Positions 6,805 through 13,367 of a stretch of DNA of 13,367 nt are shown in pieces. Made by a program: the position numbers and the translations under genes. This stretch comes from JAZGBC01 sp036444495 (GTDB taxonomy: Bacteria; Pseudomonadota; Alphaproteobacteria; Kiloniellales; J153), in NCBI GenBank assembly GCA_036444495.1, contig JAZGBC010000265.1:1-13367 (forward strand), given 5' to 3'. Numbering within the stretch: the first letter of the stretch is position 1; every line of letters starts with the position of its first letter. The notes beneath the pieces are model-generated. The model did no database searches. It was not told where the DNA came from and worked only from the letters and a program-made list of their open reading frames with translations.

Positions 6805-7188
6805 CTAGGCGCGCGGCAGGGCCGCTTCCAGGCGCCAGGCATCGGGGATGTGACGGGGCCGCCTTCCCGGCGCGATCAGCACCACGTCGAAGCGTAAGTC
6901 TAGACCGGCGAGCCCCGGGTGGTGTTGTAGGAAAATAGTGGCCGCGGTCTCGATGCGTTTACGTTGATGGGGGGTCAAGGCCTCGCGCGCGGTGGCGAGG
7001 TTGCCGCGCGCCTTGACCTCGACCAGCGCGAGGGTGGTGCCGCGCCGGGCGACGAGATCGATCTCACCCTGGGGCACGCGGAAGCCGCGCGCCAGGATGC
7101 GGTAGCCCTTGAGGCGCAACCACCAGGCGGCGAGCGCCTCGGCCCTGCGGCCCCGTCCATAGGCCCGCCGGCGGCGCCCCCGGCTCAT
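6805..7188 (-). CDS. yraN: YraN family (UPF0102) endonuclease-like protein
   Basis: YraN proteins are small restriction-endonuclease-fold proteins of unproven function, almost always next to rsmI. The 127 residues fit the family (about 120-130). The nuclease-type motif is visible: the acidic GEIDLVARRG (E42, D44) followed by LALVEVKAR with the E57-x-K59 pair. A basic N-terminus (SRGRRRRAYGRGRRAE) and the conserved RFDVVLI segment near the C-terminus also match. The ATG at 7188 overlaps the rsmI stop by 4 bases (ATGA), so the two genes are translationally coupled. Catalytic activity is inferred from the motif only. Confidence 0.93.
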   Translation of the reverse strand: MSRGRRRRAYGRGRRAEALAAWWLRLKGYRILARGFRVPQGEIDLVARRGTTLALVEVKARGNLATAREALTPHQRKRIETAATIFLQHHPGLAGLDLRFDVVLIAPGRRPRHIPDAWRLEAALPRA

Positions 7189-8054
7189 TCGCCCGGGTCC
7201 TTCTTCCCGCTATACAATTCCAGGGCGCTCAATTCCAGGGCGCGGGCGTAGACCTCCTTGCGCGGGCGGCCGGTCTCCTGCGCCACCAGGGCCACGGCAT
7301 CGCGCAGGCTGTGATCCTCGAGCGCCGCGCGCAGCGCCGCGTCCAGGTCCGGCGCCTCGGCCCCATCGGCACCTGGGCCGGGCGGCGCAACCACGATCAC
7401 CACCTCGCCCTTGGGCGCGCCGGCCTCCTGGTAGTGCGCGGCGAGTTCCGCCAGGGCGCCTCGGCGCAGCTCCTCGTGCAGCTTGGTCAGCTCGCGCGCT
7501 ACCGCGGCGTGGCGCGGCCCCAGAACCTCCGCCATGTCGGTCAGCGACGCGGCCAGGCGGCGAGCCGATTCGTAGATCACCAGGCTGCCGGGGACCGGCG
7601 CCAGTTCTTTCAGGGCCTTGATCCGGGCGGTTTTCTTATTGGGCAGGAACCCGGCGAAGAAAAAGCGGTCGCTGGGCAGGCCCGAGGCGGTGAGCGCGGT
7701 CAGCGCGGCGCAGGCGCCGGGCAGGGGCGTCACGCCAACGCCCTCGGCGATGGCGGCCTGGACCAGCTTGTAGCCGGGATCGGAGATGAGCGGCGTGCCG
7801 GCGTCGGACACCAGGGCCACGGCCTGGCCGCCCTTGAGCGCCGCGATCAGCCTGGGCCGCACGCGCGCCGCATTGTGCTCGTGGTAGGGCGTCATGGGGG
7901 TCTTGATGCCGTGCGCCTTGAGCAGCTTGCCGGTGACCCGCGTGTCCTCGCAGGCGATGAGGTCCACCCTGTGCAAGACCTCCAACGCGCGCAGGGTGAT
8001 GTCCTTGAGGTTGCCGATGGGCGTCGCCACGAGGTAGAGCCCCGGCCCGGCCAC
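7185..8054 (-). CDS. rsmI: 16S rRNA (cytidine-1402-2'-O)-methyltransferase RsmI
   Basis: RsmI methylates the 2'-O of C1402 in the ribosomal P-site region, using S-adenosylmethionine. The product shows the family's opening LYLVATPIGNLKDITLRALE, then LIACEDTRVTGKLLKAHGI, the SAM-binding LVSDAGTPLISDPG (about 81-94), and FFAGFLPNKKTAR further on. The frame is open upstream to an ATG at 8270, but that would add 72 unlike residues and run deep into the divergent lipoprotein gene. The GTG at 8054 gives 289 residues, close to E. coli RsmI (286), and leaves a 68-base divergent spacer, so it is preferred. Its Shine-Dalgarno is weak. Upstream CTG codons or the unlikely ATT around 8138 cannot be excluded. 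It is the first gene of the leftward rsmI-yraN-dolP-gshB-nitrilase series. Confidence 0.93.
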   Translation of the reverse strand: MAGPGLYLVATPIGNLKDITLRALEVLHRVDLIACEDTRVTGKLLKAHGIKTPMTPYHEHNAARVRPRLIAALKGGQAVALVSDAGTPLISDPGYKLVQAAIAEGVGVTPLPGACAALTALTASGLPSDRFFFAGFLPNKKTARIKALKELAPVPGSLVIYESARRLAASLTDMAEVLGPRHAAVARELTKLHEELRRGALAELAAHYQEAGAPKGEVVIVVAPPGPGADGAEAPDLDAALRAALEDHSLRDAVALVAQETGRPRKEVYARALELSALELYSGKKDPGE

Positions 8055-8063
8055 CGAGCCCGG

Positions 8064-8092
8064 TTTACTTCGCGGGGCCGCGCGGCTAGGGT
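8064..8092 (+). promoter_or_regulatory. Weak candidate promoter of the LpoA-like gene
   Basis: TTTACT (8064-8069) and TAGGGT (8087-8092) are 17 bases apart, in the 68-base spacer between the divergent rsmI and lipoprotein genes. Matches to the consensus are four and three of six, so this is only suggestive. Confidence 0.22.
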
Positions 8093-8122
8093 CATCGCGC
8101 GGCGAGGACGACGGATTCAGAC

Positions 8123-9526
8123 GTGCCTTCAGCGAAATTCTCCCTGAGCCATTACGTTGCCGCCTTTGGGCGGGGAAGCGGTCTTGCGCTTCTGCTTGCC
8201 GCTTCCTTGGCGCTGGCCGCGTGCCAGGGGCCCACGGTAACCAAGCCGGCTCCGGACACGCAAGCGACACCGGCCCCCGACCTGCCGGTTCTGCCGCCGG
8301 CGGAGGAGGCCGACGCGCTGGAACCCGCCGGGGAATACCTCGAGGAAACCAAGATCACGCGCATCGACCTGGACCGCTCGGTCAAGGTGGGCCTGCTGCT
8401 GCCGCTCAGCGGACGCCACGCGCGCCTGGGCCACGCCATGCTCAACGCCGCGCAGCTCGCCCTGTTCGATATAGCCGACGACCGCTTTTCGCTCGTGGTG
8501 CGCGACACCAAGGGAACGCCCGAGGGCGCGCTGGAAGCCGCGCGCTCGGCGCTGGGTGAGGGCGTGCGCCTGATCCTGGGTCCGCTCTTCGCCACTTCGG
8601 TGGAGGCCATGCTGGCCGAGGCGCAGGCCGCCAGCATCGTTACCGTGGCCTTTTCCAACGACCGCAGCGTGGCCGGCAACGGCGTTTTCGTCATGGGCCT
8701 GGCGCCATATCCCCAGATCATGCGCCTCGTCACCTTCGCGGGCGCCCAGGGCCTCAACCGTTTCGCCGTGCTCGCGCCGCGCACGCGCTATGGCGACGCC
8801 GTGGTGCAGGCGGTCCAGGACGCGGTCTACCGCAACGCCGCCGAGCTCACCCGCGTCGTCTCCTATGACCCCGGCAGCGGCGACGTGACCGCCGAGGTGC
8901 GGCAACTGGCCGACTACGACCTGCGGCGCAGAGCGCTGCTCCAACAGCGCAAGCTTCTCTCCGATCGTGACGACGAGGCCGCCAAGCTGGCGCTCAGGCG
9001 CCTCGATGGGCTGGAGACCGTGGGGATGCCCGATTTCGACGCGGTGATTCTGCCCGAAGGCGGCAAGCGCCTGCTGGCCATCGCGCCGGTCCTGGCCTAC
9101 TACGACATCGACCCCAATGAGATCCGCTACCTGGGCACCTCGCTCTGGGAGGACGCGGCGGTCAGCAACGAACCCGCGCTGTTCGGCGGCTGGTTCACCT
9201 CCCCGCCGCCCGAGCTCTGGGCCGGCTTCCGGGCGCGCTATGAAAAAGTCTATGGCGAGGACCCGCCACGGCTCACCACGCTGGCTTACGATTCGGCCGC
9301 GCTCGCCGCCGTCCTGGCCCGGCGCGCGGTGGAAAGCGGCGCCCAGCCCGACTTCGGCGTGGACACGCTGACCCAGTCCTCGGGCTTCGCCGGCATGGAC
9401 GGGGTCTTCCGCTTCCTGCCCAACGGCGAAGTGGAACGCAACCTGGCGATCCTCGAGGTGCACCGGGGCGGCAAGTTCCGGGTGCTGGAGAAAGCCGCCA
9501 CCAGCTTCGAGCCGGCGACCGACTAG
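8123..9526 (+). CDS. LpoA-like penicillin-binding-protein activator lipoprotein
   Basis: LpoA is an outer-membrane lipoprotein that activates PBP1a during cell-wall synthesis. The alphaproteobacterial proteins in this position share its periplasmic-binding-protein type I fold but lack the extra N-terminal TPR domain, as here. The 467-residue product has a lipoprotein signal (GLALLLAASLALAACQG) with C34 as the lipidated cysteine, then a Pro-rich linker to about 70. The binding-protein fold starts at about 87 (VKVGLLLPLSGRHARLGHAM) with ILGPLFATSVEAML at about 151-164. A charged helix-rich insert at about 270-295 precedes the second lobe, and TTLAYDSAALAAVLARRA lies near the C-terminus. The GTG at 8123 is the first start after an in-frame TAG at 8087. 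Its divergence from rsmI parallels the rsmI-lpoA adjacency in E. coli. A solute-binding or amino-acid-sensing role is the alternative. Confidence 0.9.
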   Translation: MPSAKFSLSHYVAAFGRGSGLALLLAASLALAACQGPTVTKPAPDTQATPAPDLPVLPPAEEADALEPAGEYLEETKITRIDLDRSVKVGLLLPLSGRHARLGHAMLNAAQLALFDIADDRFSLVVRDTKGTPEGALEAARSALGEGVRLILGPLFATSVEAMLAEAQAASIVTVAFSNDRSVAGNGVFVMGLAPYPQIMRLVTFAGAQGLNRFAVLAPRTRYGDAVVQAVQDAVYRNAAELTRVVSYDPGSGDVTAEVRQLADYDLRRRALLQQRKLLSDRDDEAAKLALRRLDGLETVGMPDFDAVILPEGGKRLLAIAPVLAYYDIDPNEIRYLGTSLWEDAAVSNEPALFGGWFTSPPPELWAGFRARYEKVYGEDPPRLTTLAYDSAALAAVLARRAVESGAQPDFGVDTLTQSSGFAGMDGVFRFLPNGEVERNLAILEVHRGGKFRVLEKAATSFEPATD

Positions 9527-9545
9527 GGAGCGGACCGAGGAAAAA

Positions 9546-9561
9546 TTAACCAAATCTTAAC
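9546..9561 (+). promoter_or_regulatory. CtrA-type binding site (TTAA-N7-TTAAC)
   Basis: TTAACCAAATCTTAAC fits the full consensus TTAA-N7-TTAAC recognised by the alphaproteobacterial cell-cycle regulator CtrA, with no mismatch in the two TTAA halves or the trailing C. It lies in a sharply AT-rich patch (about 9540-9600), 279 bases ahead of the kinase ATG and just after the lipoprotein stop. If the second half serves as a -35, then ATTAAT (9578-9583) is 16 bases further as a -10, the layout of a CtrA-activated promoter (inference). Confidence 0.6.
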
Positions 9562-9600
9562 GATTTAATAACCATAAATTAATTCAGGCAAATTTTCACT

Positions 9601-9623
9601 CAGATAAGCCGTTCGATTATCAG
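9601..9623. promoter_or_regulatory. Imperfect dyad in the kinase leader
   Basis: CAGATAA and TTATCAG flank a 9-base centre (GATAA/TTATC arms plus one mismatch and a C-G pair). The dyad lies between the CtrA-type box and the Shine-Dalgarno of the short ORF at 9636, so it could be an operator. It is short and could be chance. Confidence 0.2.
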
Positions 9624-9635
9624 GGGGGAGTTCTT

Positions 9636-9830
9636 TTGGCTGGGCAGATCGCTCCCGCGGCAAACGCGGATCATTATGGGACTCGGGAAACTCGCCGTCG
9701 TTGCGCTGATTCCGGCCGTAGCGGCAATGCAGGGCGCAACCCCTTTGCCCTGGATCGCGGGGTCGAAAGCGGCGCCGGGAAATCGTTGCCGTTTCGCGGC
9801 AAGGCTCCCGTCGATAGGCCGGGCCCTTGA
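9636..9830 (+). CDS. Possible short upstream ORF before the histidine kinase
   Basis: A TTG at 9636 is preceded by AGGGGGGAG about 5 bases upstream, one of the stronger Shine-Dalgarnos in the window. The frame encodes 64 residues with no recognisable domain, signal or membrane segment, rich in Gly, Arg and Ala. It ends with TGA at 9828-9830. That is 9 bases before the kinase ATG, in the same frame, and its stop touches the kinase Shine-Dalgarno (GAGGAAAC). It may be a leader ORF that couples translation, or a chance ORF in GC-rich DNA. A further 65-codon frame from 9676 overlaps the kinase start and is judged less likely. The rest of the 9527-9839 gap holds only the sites listed separately. 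Confidence 0.25.
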   Translation: MAGQIAPAANADHYGTRETRRRCADSGRSGNAGRNPFALDRGVESGAGKSLPFRGKAPVDRPGP

Positions 9831-9839
9831 GGAAACGAA

Positions 9840-11396
9840 ATGGGAGCGTCGCCACGGGATAAATCGAGTCTGATCGCGGTTGCCGTGCTCGTGGCCGCGG
9901 CGATCCTCCTGCTGGACCTGAGGGTGCCTCTGGGTGTTGCAGGCGGGGTGCCCTACGTGGCGCTCGTCCTCCTCGGCTGGTGGTTCGACAAGCTAAGTCA
10001 CATATTCCTGCTCGCGGCCGTTTCGTCCGTGCTCACCGTCGTGGGGTATTATTATTCTCCGGAAGGGGGCATCCCTTGGGTTGTCCTGGCCAACCGCTTT
10101 CTTGCGTTCTTCGCGATTTGGGTGACGGCTGCTCTGCTCGCCTACGCGAAGCGGGCGGAAACGGCGCTTGAAATTGCCCACGATGAACTGCAGCAACGGT
10201 CCGCGGCGGCCCTGCGTGAAAGCGAGGAGCGCTTCAAGACCGTGGTCAATTATGCGCCCGCTAAGATCCACATCAAGGACAAGGACGGGCGTTATCTTCT
10301 GGTCAACCGGCTCGCGGAGAAGCTGTATGGTGTCAGCGACGAAGAGGCCAAGGGCAAAACGACCCACGAGATCTTCCCCAAGGAAATGGCGGACTCTTTC
10401 CAGGCGCACGATCAGGTGGTCTTGGAGACCGGGCAAGTGACCGAGCAGGAGGAGGAATGGACCCTGGAGGACGGCGTCCACACCTTTCTGAGCGTCAAGT
10501 TCCCGATCCGCGACGGCGACGGCAATATCGCGGGCGTTGGCGCCATCGGGACCGACATCACCGAGCGCAAGCGCGCGGAGGCGGTGCTCCTGGAGGCGCG
10601 CGACCTGGCGGAGACCGCGAACCGTGCCAAGTCCGAATTCCTCGCGGCCATGAGCCACGAGCTGCGGACGCCGCTGAATGCGATCATCGGGTTCTCGGAA
10701 ATCATGAAAAGCGAAACGTTCGGCCCGGTGGGCAGCGTCAAATATCGCGGGTACGCGGAGGACATAAACGCGTCGGGCCATCATCTGCTCGATCTCATCA
10801 ATGACATCCTGGACCTGTCCAAGGTCGAATCAGGAGCGGACGAACTCCATGAGGAAAACATAGAGGCCCAGACGGTTCTGCACTCCGTCCGGAAGTTGGT
10901 GCAACAGCGTGCCGAGAACGGCGGGGTCGAGCTTGAGCTGGATATTCCCGATGACCTTCCGATGTTGCGCGCCGACCGGCGCAAGCTGACGCAAATCCTG
11001 GTCAACCTCGTGACCAACGCGATCAAATTCACTAACGCCGGCGGCCACGTCACGGTCCGGAGCTGGTGTGAAGCGCAAAGCGGCTTCATGTTCCAGGTTG
11101 TCGATACCGGAATCGGGATCACCGCCGAGGACATTCCCAAAGCTCTGTTACAGTTTGGCCAAGTCGATAGCGACCTCAACCGCCGATTCGAAGGAACCGG
11201 CCTTGGCCTGCCGCTGGCCAAGACGTTCGTCGAGCTCCATGGGGGCAGCCTCGATTTGCAGAGCCAGGTCGGTGTCGGCACGACGGTCACGCTGCGCTTT
11301 CCCTCACAACGCATCATCCGACCGCGGCAAGACCTGGGTTCGCAGGGCGAGGGCGAGAGGGGGTCGGCTGAGACTGTGGCGGCTCATCGTCCGTAG
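9840..11396 (+). CDS. Membrane PAS-domain sensor histidine kinase, PleC/DivJ-like
   Basis: This 518-residue sensor kinase should autophosphorylate and pass phosphate to a response regulator that is not in the window. Four membrane helices are predicted within residues 10-103, with little periplasmic sequence, so the signal may come from within or near the membrane. A PAS domain follows at about 125-243, ending in the usual TDITERKRAE. The HisKA domain has MSHELRTPLNAIIGFSEIMK with H273 as the phosphate acceptor. It continues FGPVGSVKYRGYAEDINASG and HHLLDLINDILDLSKVE, a pattern shared with the PleC/DivJ/PdhS kinases that act on DivK. The ATPase domain has N393 (NLVTNAIKF), DTGIG (422-426) and GTGLGL (452-457), so it looks intact. 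The tail from about 490 looks disordered. The ATG at 9840 has GAGGAAAC upstream. The CtrA-type box supports a cell-cycle link, but DivK as the partner is inference. Confidence 0.93.
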   Translation: MGASPRDKSSLIAVAVLVAAAILLLDLRVPLGVAGGVPYVALVLLGWWFDKLSHIFLLAAVSSVLTVVGYYYSPEGGIPWVVLANRFLAFFAIWVTAALLAYAKRAETALEIAHDELQQRSAAALRESEERFKTVVNYAPAKIHIKDKDGRYLLVNRLAEKLYGVSDEEAKGKTTHEIFPKEMADSFQAHDQVVLETGQVTEQEEEWTLEDGVHTFLSVKFPIRDGDGNIAGVGAIGTDITERKRAEAVLLEARDLAETANRAKSEFLAAMSHELRTPLNAIIGFSEIMKSETFGPVGSVKYRGYAEDINASGHHLLDLINDILDLSKVESGADELHEENIEAQTVLHSVRKLVQQRAENGGVELELDIPDDLPMLRADRRKLTQILVNLVTNAIKFTNAGGHVTVRSWCEAQSGFMFQVVDTGIGITAEDIPKALLQFGQVDSDLNRRFEGTGLGLPLAKTFVELHGGSLDLQSQVGVGTTVTLRFPSQRIIRPRQDLGSQGEGERGSAETVAAHRP

Positions 11397-11479
11397 GCGG
11401 CTTCACCCGCAAATGCGAATTCCACCGACGCGACGGGCACGATCCCATGATACTCTGATAGACCGGCTCAGCTCTCGGT

Positions 11480-12691
11480 TCACAGCAGCCGCGCGAGCAG
11501 CCCGTCGAGCCGCGCCCGGCCCGCCGCCGTGGCGCGCAGGCCTACCTCGTCCAGTTCGAGGAACCCGCCCTCGATCAGGCGCGCGAGTTCCGCCGCGGGC
11601 AGGACCGCCTCGGGCTCTTCGCCCGTCTCGCGCCGGAAGGCCGCGCGCGACACGCCCTCGGCCAGGCGCAGGCCCATCATGAGCAGCTCGGACAAGCGGA
11701 TTTCGCGCGACAACGCCTGGCGGGCGCGGGTGGCGTGACCCTCGCGCTCGACGGCCTCGAGCCAGGCCTCGGGCGCGCGGTGCTGGCGCGTGGCGTACTT
11801 CTGCGCGCCCGTATTTTGTGCCCCGGGCAGCGTCAGGCGGCCGTGCGCCCCCGGGCCGACGCCCAGGTAATCGCCGTAGCGCCAGTAGGTCAGGTTGTGC
11901 CGGCACTCCTGGCCGGGCTTCGCGTGGTTGGAAATCTCGTAGGCGGGCAGGCCGTGCGCGGTGAGAATTTCCCCTGTCATCTCGAAAAGCGCGGCCTGCT
12001 CCGCCTCATCCGGCAGGGCCAGCTCGCCGCGCCGCCAGGGGCCGTGGAAGGCCGTGCCCTCCTCGATGGTCAGGTGATAGACCGAGAGATGCGCCGGACC
12101 CTCGGCCAGCGCTTGGCTGAGCTCCTCGCGCCAGGCGGCAGCCTCCTGCCCGGGGCGCGCCGTGATCAGGTCGAATGACCAGCGCGGGAAGTGGCGCTTG
12201 GCGATCTGTAGCGCCTCCAGCGCCTCTTTCGCACTGTGCTGGCGGCCGAGGAAGGCCAAGGCCCCATCATCGAGCGCCTGCACGCCGAGGGAGACGCGGT
12301 TGACCCCGGCGGCGCGAAAGGCGGCGAAGCGCGCGGCCTCCACCGAGGTGGGGTTGGCTTCGAGCGTGATTTCCGCCTGCGGCGCGAGCGCCCAGTGCTC
12401 GCCGATGCGCGCGATGATGGCGGCCACGGTCTCCGGTTCCATGAGGGACGGCGTGCCGCCGCCGAAGAAGACGCTGGTGACCCCGCGCCCCGGCGTCTGC
12501 CCGGCGTAGTGGTCCAGTTCGGCGAGCAGCGCCCTGCGCCAGCGGGCTTGGTCCACCGCCTCGCGCACGTGGCTGTTGAAGTCGCAATAGGGGCACTTGC
12601 TGCGGCAGAAGGGCCAGTGGAGGTAGACGGCAAAGCCCGGCTCGGCGGCGCTGACCGGCACGGCGGTAAGGGCGGGCGCGGGCGCGCTCAC
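11480..12691 (-). CDS. hemW: HemW, radical SAM haem chaperone (formerly HemN-like)
   Basis: HemW binds haem and delivers it to respiratory enzymes; it resembles coproporphyrinogen dehydrogenase HemN but lacks that activity. The 403-residue product has the radical SAM cluster motif C29-x3-C33-x2-C36 inside HWPFCRSKCPYCDFNSH, which is the HemW form. It also has VFFGGGTPSLMEP (75-87) and the internal RHNLTYWRYGDYLGVGPGAH. The C-terminal HemN-type domain follows, with SELLMMGLRLAEGV. The start is GTG at 12691, overlapping the rdgB stop by 4 bases (GTGA), so it is coupled to rdgB. The N-terminal 18 residues before the barrel are Ala/Pro-rich and may be partly dispensable. It is the last gene of the leftward rph-rdgB-hemW operon and is convergent with the kinase; the 83-base gap between them shows no clear terminator. 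Confidence 0.96.
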   Translation of the reverse strand: MSAPAPALTAVPVSAAEPGFAVYLHWPFCRSKCPYCDFNSHVREAVDQARWRRALLAELDHYAGQTPGRGVTSVFFGGGTPSLMEPETVAAIIARIGEHWALAPQAEITLEANPTSVEAARFAAFRAAGVNRVSLGVQALDDGALAFLGRQHSAKEALEALQIAKRHFPRWSFDLITARPGQEAAAWREELSQALAEGPAHLSVYHLTIEEGTAFHGPWRRGELALPDEAEQAALFEMTGEILTAHGLPAYEISNHAKPGQECRHNLTYWRYGDYLGVGPGAHGRLTLPGAQNTGAQKYATRQHRAPEAWLEAVEREGHATRARQALSREIRLSELLMMGLRLAEGVSRAAFRRETGEEPEAVLPAAELARLIEGGFLELDEVGLRATAAGRARLDGLLARLL

Positions 12692-13311
12692 GGGCGGTCT
12701 CCGAAAACCGCGCCCACCAGCTTGGCGAAGGCGCGGGCGCGGTGGCTGATCGCGTGTTTCTCCTCGGGCACCATCTCGCCAAAGGTGATCTCAAACCCCT
12801 CGGCTTGAAAGATGGGATCGTAGCCGAAGCCTTGGCTGCCCCGCGGCGGCCAGACCAGCGTGCCTTCCACTCGCCCCTCGAAGCTTTCCTCCCGGCCATC
12901 GGGCCAGGCGAGACAAAGCGCGCAGACGAAGGCCGCCCGGCGGTCGACCGTCCCGTCCCGCCGGGCGATCTGGGACAGCTCACGCTCGACCCGCTCCATG
13001 GCGGGGCCGAAGTCCTTGTCCGGTCCGGCCCAGCGCGCCGAGTGCACGCCGGGCTGGCCGTCCAGCGCCGCCACCACCAGGCCCGAGTCATCGGCCAGCG
13101 CCGGCAGGCCCGAGCCCTGGGCCGCGGCGCGCGCCTTGATGGCGGCGTTCTCGGCGAAGGTCACGGCGGTCTCCTCCGGCTCGGGCAGGTCCAACTCGCC
13201 CGCGGACCGGACCTCTACGCCATGCGGCGCCAAGAGCTCCGCGATCTCGCGCACCTTGCCCGGGTTGTGGCTGGCGATGACCAAGGTTTCACCGGCGAGG
13301 CCTGTGGTCAT
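12688..13311 (-). CDS. rdgB: RdgB, dITP/XTP pyrophosphatase (HAM1 family)
   Basis: RdgB hydrolyses dITP, XTP and ITP to monophosphate and pyrophosphate, keeping deaminated purines out of DNA and RNA. The 207 residues match the family (about 195-205). The signature motifs are in order: ASHNPGKVREI (13-23, triphosphate binding), VTFAENAAIKA (50-60), ALADDSGLVV (71-80, with the catalytic Asp pair), PGVHSARWAG (87-96), GFGYDPIF (161-168, base recognition) and HAISHRARAF (186-195). The ATG at 13311 overlaps the rph stop by 4 bases (ATGA). The conserved order rph-rdgB-hemW indicates co-transcription. I see no odd residues. Confidence 0.97.
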   Translation of the reverse strand: MTTGLAGETLVIASHNPGKVREIAELLAPHGVEVRSAGELDLPEPEETAVTFAENAAIKARAAAQGSGLPALADDSGLVVAALDGQPGVHSARWAGPDKDFGPAMERVERELSQIARRDGTVDRRAAFVCALCLAWPDGREESFEGRVEGTLVWPPRGSQGFGYDPIFQAEGFEITFGEMVPEEKHAISHRARAFAKLVGAVFGDRP

Positions 13312-13367
13312 TGCCCGTCCGGCAGCCCCAGCACCCGGCGCTGTTCGGCGACGAGCCGCCGGATGCC
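13308..13367 (-). CDS. rph: C-terminal end of RNase PH, cut by the right edge
   Basis: Only the last 19 codons and TGA (13310-13308) are present. They read GIRRLVAEQRRVLGLPDGQ, which has the shape of the RNase PH C-terminal helix (G-I-x-x-L-V-x-x-Q). The stop overlaps the rdgB ATG by 4 bases. RNase PH trims the 3' ends of tRNA precursors by phosphorolysis, and rph directly before rdgB is a common arrangement. The call depends on this short tail plus the neighbours, so it is less certain than the others. Confidence 0.7.
   Translation of the reverse strand, partial: GIRRLVAEQRRVLGLPDGQ

Noticed and set aside
8129..9553. 474-codon open frame on the - strand opposite the LpoA-like gene
   Set aside because: It is a shadow of the lipoprotein gene: no recognisable motifs, low-complexity composition, and it would collide with the start of rsmI.
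9565..9855. 96-codon - strand frame in the leader of the kinase
   Set aside because: It crosses the AT-rich regulatory patch and the kinase start, is basic and featureless, and has no neighbour to support it.
9676..9873. 65-codon + strand frame with a hydrophobic, signal-like N-terminus before the kinase
   Set aside because: The Shine-Dalgarno is weak, the frame overlaps the kinase start by 34 bases and the C-terminal part has no coherent pattern. The hydrophobic start (MGLGKLAVVALIPAVAAMQG) is noted but not enough.
1..13367. CRISPR arrays, insertion sequences, tRNA or rRNA genes, toxin-antitoxin or defence systems
   Set aside because: No spaced direct repeats, transposase motifs, terminal inverted repeats, cloverleaf-like segments or defence-gene motifs were seen on reading either strand. 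The gene content is conserved housekeeping.

Overview
The window is dense, GC-rich chromosomal DNA with no mobile-element, CRISPR or RNA-gene signal that I can see. It looks like an alphaproteobacterium, possibly of the Rhodospirillales (inference). The reasons are the high GC content, the overlapping rph-rdgB-hemW order, a histidine kinase whose H-box region resembles the PleC/DivJ/PdhS group, and a CtrA-type box (TTAA-N7-TTAAC) in the AT-rich region upstream of that kinase. Thirteen genes are well supported, two of them cut by the window ends. One further short ORF is doubtful.

Left third (1-4110). A CreD-family inner-membrane protein runs off the left edge. Upstream of it on the same strand lies a small helix-turn-helix/coiled-coil protein with an inverted repeat just ahead of its start. 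Next is comM (YifB family AAA+ ATPase), also leftward. Divergent from comM is a small secreted histidine-rich protein on the + strand.

Middle (4122-9526). A leftward block reads rsmI - yraN - BON lipoprotein (dolP-like) - gshB - nitrilase-family amidase. rsmI and yraN overlap by 4 bp. A lipoprotein of the LpoA/periplasmic-binding-protein type is read divergently from the head of rsmI. The rsmI/lpoA/yraN/dolP set is the same group found together in E. coli, here rearranged so that lpoA is divergent. The products cover rRNA methylation, an unassigned nuclease-like protein, envelope maintenance and cell-wall synthase activation, and then glutathione synthesis.

Right third (9527-13367). An AT-rich intergenic region with a perfect CtrA-type box precedes a membrane-bound PAS histidine kinase read rightward. 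A short ORF with a strong Shine-Dalgarno lies between the box and the kinase. Convergent to the kinase is the leftward operon rph (3' end only) - rdgB - hemW, joined by 4-bp stop/start overlaps (ATGA, GTGA): RNase PH, non-canonical purine NTP pyrophosphatase and a radical SAM haem chaperone.

Most of the window is conserved housekeeping. I do not see a clearly new multi-gene system. The items most worth a second look are the CtrA box with its PleC/DivJ-like kinase, the helix-turn-helix/coiled-coil protein with its possible operator, the nitrilase next to gshB, and the secreted histidine-rich protein.
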